DNA from: Fidelibacterota bacterium
Lineage (GTDB): Bacteria; Pseudomonadota; Alphaproteobacteria; Rhodospirillales; Rhodospirillaceae
Assembly: GCA_002712165.1 (NCBI GenBank)
Contig: PASS01000077.1
Span: 1 to 64,000, forward strand
Direction: 5' to 3'
DNA: 64,000 nt
A model generated the notes under the pieces. It was not told the DNA's origin. It did not search any database and worked only from the letters and a program-made list of their open reading frames with translations. Positions 1 to 9,888 of the stretch are shown one piece after another (position 1 is the stretch's first letter; every line of letters begins with the position of its first letter). A program made the position numbers and the translations under genes.

Positions 1-729
1 TCCCATCGATATAAAAGACTTCTCAGCAATGCAAATCAGAGCATCATGTGCTGTATACATGCCCTCATCAGAGAAAAAGCACTCATTAGTTGCCACCAGC
101 GGTATGCTATGTGCGTAAGCAAGATCTATTAGAGCACCTTCTATTAGCTGCTCGGTTTGCAAACCGTGTCGCATGAGTTCTACGTAAAGGCGCCCTGGAT
201 ATATTTTTTTAAGCTGCGAAATTTTTTCTTCCGCTTTAGATTTCTGTTCTTCAATTAGAAGTCGACCTAGCGTGCCACTAGGGCCACTGGTGAGCGCAAT
301 TAGGCCATCACTATGATTTGCGAGGTCCGTCCAGCAGACTTGAGGCGTCTCGCCCGAATCTGTCTTAAGAAATGCGCTACTCACAAGTTTAATAAGATTG
401 CCATAACCCTGTTCGTTTTGAACCAAAAGGGCTAATTGATCAGGCTCAGCAAGCCTTCCATTTGGAGTTTGACCTTTTTGTAAATCTTCGCGGCGGACCG
501 AAATCTGGCATCCCACAATAGGCTGCACGCCTGCGGCAACACAGGTTTTAGAAAATTCCAGTGCACCGAACATGTTTCGTGTATCCGTTAAGGCGATAGC
601 CGGCATCAATCCTTTTACGCATAACTGTGCGAGATCAGGAATTTTTAAAGCACCCTCTGCCATTGAATAGGCTGAATGAACACGCAGGTGGACAAACGAG
701 GATGGTCTATCGGAAAGCTCTCTAATCAT
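1..729 (-). CDS. dnaE: DNA polymerase III alpha subunit, N-terminal part (runs off the window)
   Basis: The minus-strand frame is open from an ATG at 729 to the window edge (243 codons), so it is absent from the ORF track. The N-terminus FVHLRVHSAYSMAEGALKI, followed by IALTDTRNMFGALEF and PIVGCQISV, is the PHP domain that opens the replicative polymerase DnaE. The family protein is about 1150 residues and copies the chromosome as the catalytic subunit of the holoenzyme. Only the PHP domain is visible; the polymerase palm, fingers and C-terminal parts lie to the left of base 1. It is co-oriented with lolD upstream, with a 167-base gap that may hold its promoter, although I could not pick a convincing one. 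An error-prone DnaE2 paralogue cannot be fully excluded from this part alone. Confidence 0.9.
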   Translation of the reverse strand, partial: MIRELSDRPSSFVHLRVHSAYSMAEGALKIPDLAQLCVKGLMPAIALTDTRNMFGALEFSKTCVAAGVQPIVGCQISVRREDLQKGQTPNGRLAEPDQLALLVQNEQGYGNLIKLVSSAFLKTDSGETPQVCWTDLANHSDGLIALTSGPSGTLGRLLIEEQKSKAEEKISQLKKIYPGRLYVELMRHGLQTEQLIEGALIDLAYAHSIPLVATNECFFSDEGMYTAHDALICIAEKSFISMG

Positions 730-896
730 AGTTCAAGCATTCCACACAGTGAGGACGGCGTCAGCTATCCCAGTGCAGTTATCCACAACAAAATAGGTTC
801 AGATTCATCAACCGACCTGTTTAGCGCTTATTGAAGGCACTTGATAACATTACTATTCGTTCCCGCTCAGCCAACTGGCCAATTTCAACAGATGTA

Positions 897-1580
897 CTAA
901 TCTGACGTCAGGATTCCATGAGCCAGCCGCACGGTGCGGTCCATGCGGTCCGTAAGAGCTTGATTATGGGTTGCGATCAATGCAGTTAAGCCATGGTCTC
1001 TGGCAAGGACAAGTAACTGCGAAAAAACACCATCAGCCGTATCTGGATCAAGATTGCCCGTCGGCTCATCAGCAAGCAGAATCGCAGGTTCATTCGCTAA
1101 TGCACGCGCAAGCGCTATACGCTGCTGCTCACCGCCTGACAGCTGCCCTGGTCTATGGTCAGCTCGTGGCTTTAAGCCTAGCGCCTCAATCAAAAACAAG
1201 GCTCTCTCAAGCGCTTTTTTTCTGCTCATACCGTTGATCATCTGAGGTATAACAACGTTCTCCACAGCAGAAAACTCCGGTAACAGGTGGTGAAATTGAT
1301 AGACAAATCCAAGCTTATTTCGACGGAGCGACGTGCGATCTTCTTCACCTAGACAACAACAGACCTCACCATTGATACGGACCTCACCTGAATCCGGTTT
1401 TTCTAAAAGTCCAGCAATATGCAGAAGTGTTGATTTACCAGCCCCCGATGGGCCCACAAGCGCAACAATTTCACCCTTCTTGATGCTCAACTCAGCACCT
1501 TTCAGCACGTTTAGTTCTGTACTACCCTGCTTGAATGAGCGATGAATCGCACTGAGCTGAAATATCACCTCACTACTCAT
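897..1580 (-). CDS. lolD: Lipoprotein-releasing ABC transporter ATPase LolD
   Basis: This is the ATPase of the LolCDE complex, which releases outer-membrane lipoproteins from the inner membrane to LolA. Walker A GPSGAGKST lies near residue 43, the Q-loop in VYQFHHLLP near 95, the signature LSGGE near 147 and Walker B ILLADEP near 167. I start it at the ATG at 1580 (MSSEVIFQL), not at the longer track start at 1643. The 1580 ATG lies inside ATGAGTAG, so it overlaps the upstream lolC stop by 8 bases, as expected for coupled translation, and gives the usual length of about 227 residues. The extra 21 residues in the track are the lolC end read out of frame. Confidence 0.95.
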   Translation of the reverse strand: MSSEVIFQLSAIHRSFKQGSTELNVLKGAELSIKKGEIVALVGPSGAGKSTLLHIAGLLEKPDSGEVRINGEVCCCLGEEDRTSLRRNKLGFVYQFHHLLPEFSAVENVVIPQMINGMSRKKALERALFLIEALGLKPRADHRPGQLSGGEQQRIALARALANEPAILLADEPTGNLDPDTADGVFSQLLVLARDHGLTALIATHNQALTDRMDRTVRLAHGILTSD

Positions 1581-2820
1581 AGCGAAGAGCCTCAACGGGG
1601 TCTGTACGCGCAGCACGCCATGATGGGTAAAGCGTTGCCGCAAAAGATAATGACAATGACATTAAGAGTACTGCAATTGTCTCATCCCAGTTCATCTGTG
1701 CCGGCATCTGGGTGAGGAAGTAAATTTCTGGAGAAAACAGCTCAGTACCAGTGAGCCGTGACACAAATCTTCGGATAGACTCAATGTTTTCACATACTAA
1801 AATGCCGAGAGCAAAACCCACCGTAGTTCCAATGACACCAACACTTGCGCCTGCTATCAAAAACACTCTCATGATCATGCCCCGCGTTGCTCCAATAGTT
1901 CGCAATATTGCTATGTCTCGCCCCTTATCTTTCACCAGCATGATTAACCCTGAAATGATATTAAAGACCGCAACGATGATAATGATAGTGAGGATTGTAA
2001 ACATCATATTACGCTCCACCTGCAAGGCAGTAACGAATGTAGAATTAGTTTCCTCCCAGGACAGGACACGGTGTCCTTGCCCTAGCTCACCCCTTACAAG
2101 GCGAGCAATATCTTGAGCTTCATCTGGGTTTGCAATTTCAAGCTCGATATTACTAACAGAATTAGGATACTTAAAATAAACTTGTGCCATACTCAGCGGC
2201 ATAAATACCACTGAACTATCAATATTGGACATACCAACGTTAAAAATCGCACCAACGTTGAATGTTCTCATTCGCGGCACAGTACCAAAGGCAGTTATAT
2301 TACCGTCAGGTGAAATAAGAGTCAGCTGATCGCCTGCTTCCAAGTCAAAGCGTCGAGCCATGCCTGATCCGATCGCAATACCCTCTCCAGTAATTAGAGG
2401 AGACAAAGATCCTCCTACAATATGGTCCGAAATCCAATTTTTCTCAAAAAGGTCGAGTCCGGGAATACCTCGCACTAGAGCGCCCGCGGACATGCCATTA
2501 GCTGTGGCCATCACTTGATCAATAACCAAAGGACTAACGCTAACTACTCCTGGAATTGTCTTAAGGCGCTCAACTTTCGAATCGTAATCTTCGATGGAAT
2601 ACGAAAGACCGGCCACATCAATGTGCCCATTCACACCCAATATGCGCGACATTATATCTTGGCGAAAACCATTCATGACAGCCATGACAATGATCAGCGT
2701 CGCAACACCAAGGGCGATTCCCAAAAGCGAGAACCCAGCGATGACTGATACAAAACTCTCGCTGCGACGCGAACGTAAATAGCGCAGTGCAACCATCCAT
2801 TCGAAAGCGCTAAATATCAT
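1573..2820 (-). CDS. lolC: Lipoprotein-releasing ABC transporter permease, LolC/LolE family
   Basis: This is a 415-residue inner-membrane permease of the MacB/FtsX class. The N-terminus [14 protein letters not shown] is followed by a first membrane helix around residues 28-50 ([20 protein letters not shown]), then a large periplasmic domain of roughly 220 residues. Three further helices lie near 270-295, 318-342 and 382-402, and the end is [16 protein letters not shown], typical of the family. Only one such permease sits next to lolD, so it may serve as both LolC and LolE; the symbol is therefore approximate. The start overlaps the proS stop by 11 bases and the stop overlaps lolD, so proS-lolC-lolD probably form one transcript. 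Confidence 0.92.
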   Translation of the reverse strand: MIFSAFEWMVALRYLRSRRSESFVSVIAGFSLLGIALGVATLIIVMAVMNGFRQDIMSRILGVNGHIDVAGLSYSIEDYDSKVERLKTIPGVVSVSPLVIDQVMATANGMSAGALVRGIPGLDLFEKNWISDHIVGGSLSPLITGEGIAIGSGMARRFDLEAGDQLTLISPDGNITAFGTVPRMRTFNVGAIFNVGMSNIDSSVVFMPLSMAQVYFKYPNSVSNIELEIANPDEAQDIARLVRGELGQGHRVLSWEETNSTFVTALQVERNMMFTILTIIIIVAVFNIISGLIMLVKDKGRDIAILRTIGATRGMIMRVFLIAGASVGVIGTTVGFALGILVCENIESIRRFVSRLTGTELFSPEIYFLTQMPAQMNWDETIAVLLMSLSLSFAATLYPSWRAARTDPVEALRYE

Positions 2821-4159
2821 CCCCAGCTATCCTTATGACGTGTTTACCCGATGCCGCAAGTTTCTTAACTACCATATCTAGACTCAATTCCTCGCGGATC
2901 CCTGTTTCACGGCGTTTCAGCTCAAATACACCCTTAGCTATCCCTTTTGGTCCAACAACAAGCTGCCAGGGCAATCCTATAAGTTCCATATCTTTAAATT
3001 TAACGCCTGCGCGCTCTTCGCGATCATCGTACAAGACATCTAGTCCTTCGGCTTTTATGGCTTTCTCCAGCATTGCACATGTTGAGTCGCAATCTGATTC
3101 ACCAACCTTTAAATTTATAAGACCTACATTGAACGGCGCCACACTATCAGGCCAAACAATTCCATTTTCATCATGGCTAGCCTCTATAATTGCTGCAACA
3201 CAGCGAGATACACCAATACCATAAGAGCCCATTTGAACGGGGACTTCCTCGCCGCCAGGTCCAGCAACCAAAGCCTTCATAGGGACCGAATACTTGCTTC
3301 CAAAATGAAAAGTTTGGCCCACCTCAATACCGCGCGCCGAAACTAGATCACTACCAAGCTTTGCCCCCACATTCACGTCGTGCTTCTCATCAGTTGCCGC
3401 ATATAGGCTGGTCCATTCATCAACAATATCTTGAAGATTGGAATCATAGTCCACGTTCTTGGGCACAGACATTTCAAGTAATGCTTTATGGCAGAACACA
3501 GAGCTTTCTCCAGTATCAGCAAGGACAATAAACTCATGACTTAAGTCGCCTCCAATAGGCCCTGAATCTGCCTTCATAGGCACTGCCTTGAGGCCCATAC
3601 GATCAAAGATGCGCAAATAGGATACAAACATCTGATTGTACGCATGCTTGGATCGCTCATAATTAATGTCGAAAGAGTAGGCATCTTTCATCAAGAATTC
3701 ACGACCGCGCATTAGGCCAAATCGAGGTCTGATTTCATCTCGGAATTTCCAATGTATCTGATACAAATTTTTTGGAATATCCCGATAACTCCTAATGTTA
3801 TTACGAAAAATATCTGTAACAACTTCTTCATGCGTAGGGCCATACAACATGTCACGCTGATGCCGATCTGTAATTCGGAGCATCTCCGGTCCATAGTCTT
3901 CGTAACGCCCGCTTTCCTTCCACAACTCACTGGCCTGTATCGTGGGCATGATAACTTCTTGGGCGCCCGCGGCATTTTGCTCCTCTCGCACTATATGCTC
4001 TATTTTTTTCAGAACACGTGTGCCAAGAGGCAACCAGTTGTAAATTCCGGCGGCGTGCTGGCGAATCATCCCCGCTCTAAGCATCAAACGATGGGACACG
4101 ATTTGTGCTTCAGAAGGGGTTTCCTTGAGTGTGGGTAGAAAAAAGCGAGAGAGCCGCAT
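2810..4159 (-). CDS. proS: Prolyl-tRNA synthetase, short alphaproteobacterial type
   Basis: This is a class II aminoacyl-tRNA synthetase that charges tRNA-Pro. It opens with [13 protein letters not shown] and shows the class II motifs: [15 protein letters not shown] (motif 1 region), [19 protein letters not shown] (motif 2) and [14 protein letters not shown] (motif 3). A C-terminal anticodon-binding domain starts near residue 345 (VGLINL). At about 449 residues it lacks the YbaK-like editing insertion of the E. coli enzyme (about 570), as is usual in alphaproteobacteria. I choose the ATG at 4159 because GAGG lies six bases before it; the track start at 4213 adds an 18-residue tail that looks non-native. 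Confidence 0.95.
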   Translation of the reverse strand: MRLSRFFLPTLKETPSEAQIVSHRLMLRAGMIRQHAAGIYNWLPLGTRVLKKIEHIVREEQNAAGAQEVIMPTIQASELWKESGRYEDYGPEMLRITDRHQRDMLYGPTHEEVVTDIFRNNIRSYRDIPKNLYQIHWKFRDEIRPRFGLMRGREFLMKDAYSFDINYERSKHAYNQMFVSYLRIFDRMGLKAVPMKADSGPIGGDLSHEFIVLADTGESSVFCHKALLEMSVPKNVDYDSNLQDIVDEWTSLYAATDEKHDVNVGAKLGSDLVSARGIEVGQTFHFGSKYSVPMKALVAGPGGEEVPVQMGSYGIGVSRCVAAIIEASHDENGIVWPDSVAPFNVGLINLKVGESDCDSTCAMLEKAIKAEGLDVLYDDREERAGVKFKDMELIGLPWQLVVGPKGIAKGVFELKRRETGIREELSLDMVVKKLAASGKHVIRIAGDDI

Positions 4160-4250
4160 GTTCATCCTCAAGTAAATAATATGAAAGTCAGGCGGACAAT
4201 ATGCGATGGCCAATGAACAGACAATAAACGGCCAAAATAATCCTCGATTC

Positions 4251-4754
4251 TTAACCGCCGGGTGGTAACAACGGAATATCTGTTGGCAATTCCGTGCCTA
4301 ACTTCTTGATTTGCTCACGACAAGCATCGGTAAGTATAATTTCTCTCTGCAGAGTCATTGGCTCACCGTTCCAAAAGACATCGACTCCTCTAATTGTGAG
4401 CAGACCTAAAGCCGCCTTGCCCTCATAGGGTAATACCTTCCGTTCTGCTGGAGCATTTGGAAGAATGTCAGCGAGTAAGCCAGCTCGATCCGCTAGATCG
4501 ATACCAATTTGCATATTTATTTCTTCGGAGATATTGAGATCAAATCCACCCTCAATATCAGCAGGCAATATATTTTTTCCTTTACCGTCCGCGCCTGGTT
4601 TATGACTTACATTATCAATTGGAATGTGACGCATCAGCTTTTGGCAGTCGAAAGTCGAGATGCTGAATACTTCTGCCTGAGCATAAGTAATGTTTGCAAA
4701 AAAGAAGACTGCCAAAGTAACTTTTAGTTGGAAGTATTGAGGTCGCCTCTGCAT
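4251..4754 (-). CDS. Exported protein of unknown function
   Basis: This 167-residue protein has an N-terminal signal-like segment ([18 protein letters not shown]) with likely cleavage after an Ala near residue 27, so it should be periplasmic. The mature part contains [22 protein letters not shown] and a Pro/Gly-rich tail, LLPPGG. Two Cys residues (in FDCQ and TDACRE) could form a disulfide. I do not recognise a named family, but the pattern 'Cys ... H-P ... YKPG-D' recalls uncharacterised exported proteins of Rhodospirillales. It starts four bases after the mce stop and ends about 90 bases before the proS start, so it is probably co-transcribed with both. Confidence 0.75.
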   Translation of the reverse strand: MQRRPQYFQLKVTLAVFFFANITYAQAEVFSISTFDCQKLMRHIPIDNVSHKPGADGKGKNILPADIEGGFDLNISEEINMQIGIDLADRAGLLADILPNAPAERKVLPYEGKAALGLLTIRGVDVFWNGEPMTLQREIILTDACREQIKKLGTELPTDIPLLPPGG

Positions 4755-4757
4755 AGA

Positions 4758-5162
4758 CTAAACTTGCTCCACTTCCACAAGAGTACCATTGAAGTCTTTA
4801 GGATGAAGAAATAAAACCGGTTTCCCATGGGCGCCTATTTGAGGCTCACCGTCGCCAAGCACACGCTTACCCTGCGACCTCAATTTATCTCTTGCCTCAT
4901 AAATATCGTCTACCTCGTAACACATATGGTGTATGCCGCCAGCAGTGTTCTTTTCAAGAAATCCTTTAATAGTAGAATCCTCTCCGAGGGGATGAATTAA
5001 CTCAATCTTGGTATTGTCAAGTTCAACGAAAATCACCGTTACGCCATGGTCTGGCAAATCCTGCGGTTGGGAAACTTGCGCACCTAGAACGTCACGGTAA
5101 TTTGCCGCCGCTGCATCAAGGTCTGGGACGGCGATAGCAACATGATTCAAACGTCCGATCAT
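4758..5162 (-). CDS. mce: Methylmalonyl-CoA epimerase
   Basis: This 134-residue enzyme of the vicinal-oxygen-chelate (glyoxalase) fold interconverts the (R) and (S) forms of methylmalonyl-CoA in propionyl-CoA use. The two beta-alpha-beta repeats are evident: LNHVAIAVPDLDAAAANYRDV at the start and GIHHMCYEVDDIYEARDKL in the second half. Metal ligands are expected at H7 (LNHVAIAV), in the IHH motif and in the final GTLVEVEQV strand (Glu). The length matches the family. The mutase and propionyl-CoA carboxylase genes are not in the window. It is followed closely by the exported unknown and proS. Confidence 0.93.
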   Translation of the reverse strand: MIGRLNHVAIAVPDLDAAAANYRDVLGAQVSQPQDLPDHGVTVIFVELDNTKIELIHPLGEDSTIKGFLEKNTAGGIHHMCYEVDDIYEARDKLRSQGKRVLGDGEPQIGAHGKPVLFLHPKDFNGTLVEVEQV

Positions 5163-5239
5163 AAGATACTCTTCGTAGCTATTTTTTAAAATATAAGGCG
5201 ATTAGTAGCTTAAGGCTAGCCTGAGAGAAAAATAAACTC

Positions 5240-6415
5240 TTAGTCGTTTTTAAGCAGAAGAGACCCCTCTTTCTTACCACTGAAAAGAGCCATAAAGGTT
5301 TCTGGTAAGTTCTTGAAACCCTCCCTCACATCGGTTTTGTACATAAGATCTCCAGAATCTTTCCATTTACGCAGGTCAGCAAATGCCAAATCGCGCTCCG
5401 CATGGAAATCACTCACCAGAAACCCTCGCATTGTTATAGAATACACCACTAAGCGCAGCATATTCCGCGGACCAGGTGCAAGATTCTCATTGTCGTAAAC
5501 TGATATGGCACCGCACAATACCACGCGACCAAACTTAGCCATCTGGTCGACCACGTCCTGCATAATTGGACCACCGACATTATCAAAATAAACATCAACT
5601 CCTTCAGGCGCGAGTTCTCGCACCCGCTCCGTAATATTCTCATTTTTATAATCAATAGCAGAATCGATACCATACTCATTTATCAGCCTATCGCATTTCA
5701 CCTTGCCTCCAGCTATTCCGATCACCTTACACCCTTTAAGTTTGGCTATCTGTACGACAGTAGAACCTACTGAGCCTGACGCTCCGGAAACCACAACTGT
5801 TTCTCCTGATTTGATCTCTCCAAGACGGAGTAGCCCAAAATAAGCTGTCTGCGCGTTGTAGCCATAGACACTAATGGCATCGACAGGGTCAATCCCATTA
5901 GGCAGAGGCGGCTGGAAAAGCCGCCTACGGTTAATACGCGTATAATCCTCCCAATCTCCACTTGCCGTGATAAGAGCCCCAACCGGATATTGCGAATTTT
6001 CCGATTTCACTACACGAGCGATTCCGGAAACACCGCTAACAACTTTACCGATCTCCATAGGCGGCATATACCCGTCACCCAAATTTGTAACGGCGTGCAT
6101 GCTGATACGTTGCGATGGCATAGGCGCATACACTATATTTCGAACAAGAACTTCGCCCTCCTCGAGTGCCTTATCTCCAAGTGGAACTTCTGCATATTCG
6201 AAATTCGCTTTAGAGATTGCGCTTTCTGCATAGCTAGTTAGCAGCCACTGACGGTTAATCGTCTCGGGACCAATAGCCGCAGCTTTTGCTGATGCCGAAG
6301 GTGTTGAAAGCATTCCACCAATCCCACTACCTACAATCAAGCTTGTTCCAAGAGCACCTTGCAATACCGCTCGTCGACTTGATCTCTGATTTGTTTCTCT
6401 ATCTTTTAAAGTCAT
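5240..6415 (-). CDS. Tat-tagged NADP-dependent medium-chain reductase (MDR superfamily)
   Basis: The protein is about 391 residues. Residues 1-45 carry a twin-arginine signal (SSRRAVLQG followed by a hydrophobic stretch and an A-S-A-K-A end). The rest is a zinc-independent MDR enzyme of the curcumin reductase / leukotriene dehydrogenase type: a GroES-like domain with MPSQRISM, then a Rossmann domain with VSGASGSVGSTVVQIAK, VIGIAGG and VDVYFDNVGG. It would reduce activated double bonds using NADPH; the true substrate is unknown. The ATG at 6415 is preferred because GGGAGGGG lies just before it; the track start at 6430 adds five residues. Export of an NADPH enzyme is odd. It lies between rnj and mce, which elsewhere are closer neighbours, so it may be an insertion. 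Confidence 0.85.
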   Translation of the reverse strand: MTLKDRETNQRSSRRAVLQGALGTSLIVGSGIGGMLSTPSASAKAAAIGPETINRQWLLTSYAESAISKANFEYAEVPLGDKALEEGEVLVRNIVYAPMPSQRISMHAVTNLGDGYMPPMEIGKVVSGVSGIARVVKSENSQYPVGALITASGDWEDYTRINRRRLFQPPLPNGIDPVDAISVYGYNAQTAYFGLLRLGEIKSGETVVVSGASGSVGSTVVQIAKLKGCKVIGIAGGKVKCDRLINEYGIDSAIDYKNENITERVRELAPEGVDVYFDNVGGPIMQDVVDQMAKFGRVVLCGAISVYDNENLAPGPRNMLRLVVYSITMRGFLVSDFHAERDLAFADLRKWKDSGDLMYKTDVREGFKNLPETFMALFSGKKEGSLLLKND

Positions 6416-6497
6416 CACAGCCCCTCCCATTAAGGAGATAATAGTTTATCAGTTAATTTGCTGCCTAAGCTAGTTGTTGTAAAGCTTGCGTCCTGGA

Positions 6498-6527
6498 ACT
6501 ATATCAAGCTCCCAAATAATACCGCAA
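6498..6527 (-). promoter_or_regulatory. Possible sigma-70 type promoter for the Tat-tagged reductase
   Basis: On the minus strand TTGCGG (a weak -35) is followed by 18 bases and TATAGT (five of six matches to -10). It would start transcription about 75-80 bases before the ATG at 6415. It is placed between the rnj stop and the reductase start, where a new promoter would be needed if the reductase is a separate unit. Confidence 0.3.
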
Positions 6528-6589
6528 AAATAATGAGCTATGACAATAAGATGGTATTTCCATAATGATAGATACTGATAAAAAGTACT

Positions 6590-8272
6590 TTAAGCCCGCA
6601 CCACATGCACCCGGATAATTGGGCGCTTTGGGGCCAAATGCTTGCGTAAAACAGCACGAACAGCCTCTTCGACTGCACCGTCCTCACAACGCCCTTTTTT
6701 AGGTAGGCGCTCCACGGCAGAAACGATCAGAGAATTCCAATTCCATTCTCTATTTTCGGCTAATGGGTCGCTGAAGCCAATAATCGACATTTGAATTTTA
6801 TCAAGAATATTTCCTGTATCGTCTAGTGGCACAGTAATTACTGCTGCGCCTCCGTAAACCATACGTTTTCTTTCTCTTAGGATTGAACTGGTAAATGGCA
6901 GTGCAACGCCATCATCCCATGCGAGTCGCCCACTCCAAACCGTACCCGCAATCCTAGCCTTATCATCTCCAAAATTCACTGCTGTACCATTATTTACAAT
7001 TACTGTGTGGGGCACCTGACATTCTTTTGCGAGCTCAGCATGAGCACGCATGTGTATTTCCTCGCCATGCACTGGAATTACTACACTTGGCCGAGTCAGT
7101 TGGTACATCCGACGCAGATCCTCTCTTGCGGGGTGGCCGGAGACATGGATGAGTTTGTCACGAGCAGTGACAACTTTTACACCTTGTCTAGCAAGTTGGT
7201 TTTGTACCTTCGAAATAGCTTTCTCATTACCTGGAATAACCCTGGACGAAAAGACCGCTACATCACCTTTTCCCAGATCCACATTTCTATTATAGCCAAA
7301 GGCTATTTGGCTGAGCGCCGCTCGACTCTCCCCTTGGCTACCAGTGCAAATATAAACCACTTTATCACGTGGCAGTGCCGCAACCTCTGCGGCTTCATAA
7401 AATCTTAGATCCGGTGATAAGTAACCTGTGCTCCTGGCTGTTTCGGCGATACGCCATAAGGAGGCTCCCACCAAAGCCACATGACGATCGTTAATCGCCG
7501 CCGCTCTAGCAATACTGACAAGACGCGCTACATTTGAGGCAAAGCAGCCCACAACAATACGCCCAATGTAACCTGCAAATAATTCAGTGAGGTTGTCACG
7601 TACATCAAGCTCGGAATTTGACTCTCCTTCAGACAACACATTTGTGGAGTCAGAAACTACTGCCAATATATTTTCATCGCCTAAATCCTGAAGTGCATCA
7701 TAATCAGCCGCTTTACCGATGAGAGGATTGGGATCAAACTTCCAATCACCGGTGTGAAAAATAGTTCCATGTGGTGTACGAATTGCCAACGCATTAGACT
7801 CAGGTATTGAGTGCGGCAAGGTGATTAATTCGATAGAGAAAGGGCCAATTTCAATGCTACTTCCTAATGGAATAATTTTAACTGGAACTTCACGTTCAAG
7901 GCCCGCAGATTTCAGTTTATATTCAAGAAAAGTAGCAGCAAAAGGTGTTGCATAAACCGGGCACTTTAACTTTGGCCACAAGTACGCAACAGCTCCCAAG
8001 TGATCTTCATGTGCGTGGGTAAGAACTAATCCCAAAAGTTTATTAGATCGTTCAGTGATAAAACTAGGGTCCGGCATGACCAAATCAACACCAGGTATAG
8101 AATCTTCACCAAAGGCTACGCCGAGATCCACCATGAGCCAATCATCATCACACGCATACAAATTAAGGTTCATTCCAATTTCGCCAGCACCTCCCAGCGG
8201 AACAAACCACAGTCCCTTATCCAGGCCTTTAGGAAAGTCAGTTTTAGAGTGATGAGACTCACTATGATTCAT
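6590..8272 (-). CDS. rnj: Ribonuclease J
   Basis: This is a 560-residue metallo-beta-lactamase/beta-CASP ribonuclease with 5'-3' exo- and endonuclease activity in RNA maturation and decay. PLGGAGEIGMNL is near residue 25, and the zinc motif HAHEDHLGAV near 86. HTGDWKFD comes at about 175, SDSTNVLSEGES near 210, and the beta-CASP part has VSGHPAREDLRRMY and PVHGEEIHMRAH. A C-terminal domain ends in VRAVLRKHLAPKRPIIRVHVVRA. The length fits the alphaproteobacterial enzyme. It follows coaX by three bases, so birA-coaX-rnj look like one operon. Confidence 0.95.
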   Translation of the reverse strand: MNHSESHHSKTDFPKGLDKGLWFVPLGGAGEIGMNLNLYACDDDWLMVDLGVAFGEDSIPGVDLVMPDPSFITERSNKLLGLVLTHAHEDHLGAVAYLWPKLKCPVYATPFAATFLEYKLKSAGLEREVPVKIIPLGSSIEIGPFSIELITLPHSIPESNALAIRTPHGTIFHTGDWKFDPNPLIGKAADYDALQDLGDENILAVVSDSTNVLSEGESNSELDVRDNLTELFAGYIGRIVVGCFASNVARLVSIARAAAINDRHVALVGASLWRIAETARSTGYLSPDLRFYEAAEVAALPRDKVVYICTGSQGESRAALSQIAFGYNRNVDLGKGDVAVFSSRVIPGNEKAISKVQNQLARQGVKVVTARDKLIHVSGHPAREDLRRMYQLTRPSVVIPVHGEEIHMRAHAELAKECQVPHTVIVNNGTAVNFGDDKARIAGTVWSGRLAWDDGVALPFTSSILRERKRMVYGGAAVITVPLDDTGNILDKIQMSIIGFSDPLAENREWNWNSLIVSAVERLPKKGRCEDGAVEEAVRAVLRKHLAPKRPIIRVHVVRA

Positions 8273-8275
8273 TGA

Positions 8276-9052
8276 CTACCAAGAATTGCGTTTATGAATC
8301 TGTAATAGCCCTCGCATGGTAAGGCCTTGGTCTGTGTGTTCGATCACCGATGTTGCCTCAGCGAAAAGTGGTGCGAGACCACCTGTGGCAATCACCTTCA
8401 ACAGCTCTCCACGCTCCGCTCGGATACGAGCAACCAGTCCTTCGATTAGCCCTATATATCCCCAGAATACGCCAGAGGTCATAGCGGCGACCGTTGTCGT
8501 ACCAATAACTGGGGCATTGCCGGGATTTTTAACTGGAAGACGTGGTAATTGGGCAGTCGCCATATGTAGCGCCTCCATAGAGAGGTTTATGCCAGGCGCG
8601 ATACAGCCGCCACAATAAGCCCCTGTCTTATCCACAACATCGAACGTAGTCGCTGTACCGAAGTCTATTATAATAAGAGGTCCAGAATAGGTTGTGTGAG
8701 CAGCAAACGCATTAACCACTCGATCAGATCCAGCTTCTGCAGGATTATCCACCTTGATATCCGCCCCTAACTTTAGCTCTGGGTCCCCAACAAACATAGG
8801 TTTACATTTGAAGTATTTTTCACACAGGCCTTCCAGAGCTTGATTTTTGCTTGGCACCACAGAAGCTATGAGGGCATGACTAATCGCTTTCGCTTCTAAA
8901 CCGTCATGGGCCATCAGTTGAGTCAGCCAAATGCCATATTCATCAGATGTACGATCAGCTTTAGTGGCAGCTCGCCACTGACCTTTAAATTGGTCACCAT
9001 CATAAACGGCAAAGACAACGTTTGTATTGCCACAATCAACTGCAAGTAGCAT
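8276..9052 (-). CDS. coaX: Type III pantothenate kinase
   Basis: It phosphorylates pantothenate, the first step of coenzyme A synthesis. The family is the ASKHA-fold kinase that is not inhibited by CoA. The phosphate-binding loop DCGNTNVVFAVYDG is at residue 6, GSDRVVNAFAA near 108, IDFGTATTFDVVD near 128, and GIATGGLAPLF-like VIATGGLAPLF near 216. At 258 residues it has the normal length. The ATG at 9052 abuts the birA stop (overlap of one base), so the two are translated together. No CoaA is seen in the window. Confidence 0.95.
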   Translation of the reverse strand: MLLAVDCGNTNVVFAVYDGDQFKGQWRAATKADRTSDEYGIWLTQLMAHDGLEAKAISHALIASVVPSKNQALEGLCEKYFKCKPMFVGDPELKLGADIKVDNPAEAGSDRVVNAFAAHTTYSGPLIIIDFGTATTFDVVDKTGAYCGGCIAPGINLSMEALHMATAQLPRLPVKNPGNAPVIGTTTVAAMTSGVFWGYIGLIEGLVARIRAERGELLKVIATGGLAPLFAEATSVIEHTDQGLTMRGLLQIHKRNSW

Positions 9053-9858
9053 TAAGATTCTCCGGTCGAAAACAAAACATCACCTGCGAGAATTCGTTGA
9101 CGACCCCCGGCCACATCTAAAAGTAATGCTCCATCTGTATCAAGCCCCACAAATTTTCCTTTTACGGTACTGCTGAGTGAGCTCACAGAAATTTGGGAAC
9201 CAACACATGGACCTTTTTCAAGCCATAAATCTCGAATTCGGTTAAAACCATTCCGACGCCAGTCGATTAGATGTGTCTCAAGGGCTCCGCACAACAAGGC
9301 CAAAATATGTCCAGGTGTCGTGGTGATATTATGCGATTCTAAAGATCCAACAGGATATGCAGCATTTTCGACATCTGTTGAAATGAGGTTTATACCTATA
9401 CCAACAACAATCCACGCCCCACGGTCATGCGTACTGACCATCTCAGGCAAAATACCGCAAACTTTTTCATTACCAATTAGCAAATCATTTGGCCACTTAT
9501 GAGTCAGCCGCAGTCGCAGCACATCAGAGCTTGGTAATTTTAAGATAGCCTCCGCCACAGCAACCGCTGTAACAAAACTTATCTGGGGTGACGCATCTAT
9601 GCCAAAAGGTGCCTTAACAAGAATAGATGTGTACAAATTTCCCTTTGGGCTTTCCCATATGCGCCCCATACGCCCTCTACCTGCTGTCTGGGTTTTGGCC
9701 AAAATCACTAAGCCTTCAGTCGCATTCGCATCAAGCTCAATCAACTTGCGCAATGTTGTATTTGTACTTTCGAGATAGTCGAACTCCATTAACCGCCATC
9801 CACAAGGCAAAGGAGGTTCAGACTGCATGCTGTTGGTTTTATGGAAGGTCTGGGTCAA
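9052..9858 (-). CDS. birA: Biotin--[acetyl-CoA-carboxylase] ligase
   Basis: It activates biotin as biotinyl-AMP and attaches it to the biotin carboxyl carrier protein. Visible motifs are STNTTLRKL (substrate entry), the biotin-binding loop GRGRMGRIWESPKGNLYTSI, KWPNDLLIG, and VVGIGINL; a C-terminal SH3-like domain runs from about residue 215 (GSQISVSSLSSTVKGKFVGL). There is no N-terminal helix-turn-helix, so it is a group I enzyme that should not act as a repressor. The track start at 9858 is a TTG with GGGG nearby; an ATG at 9828 (MQSEPPLPCG) is the alternative. It is placed downstream of nuoN, as in many alphaproteobacteria. Confidence 0.93.
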   Translation of the reverse strand: MTQTFHKTNSMQSEPPLPCGWRLMEFDYLESTNTTLRKLIELDANATEGLVILAKTQTAGRGRMGRIWESPKGNLYTSILVKAPFGIDASPQISFVTAVAVAEAILKLPSSDVLRLRLTHKWPNDLLIGNEKVCGILPEMVSTHDRGAWIVVGIGINLISTDVENAAYPVGSLESHNITTTPGHILALLCGALETHLIDWRRNGFNRIRDLWLEKGPCVGSQISVSSLSSTVKGKFVGLDTDGALLLDVAGGRQRILAGDVLFSTGES

Positions 9859-9888
9859 GACCCCACACTCTCAAATTTGCAAACTCAG

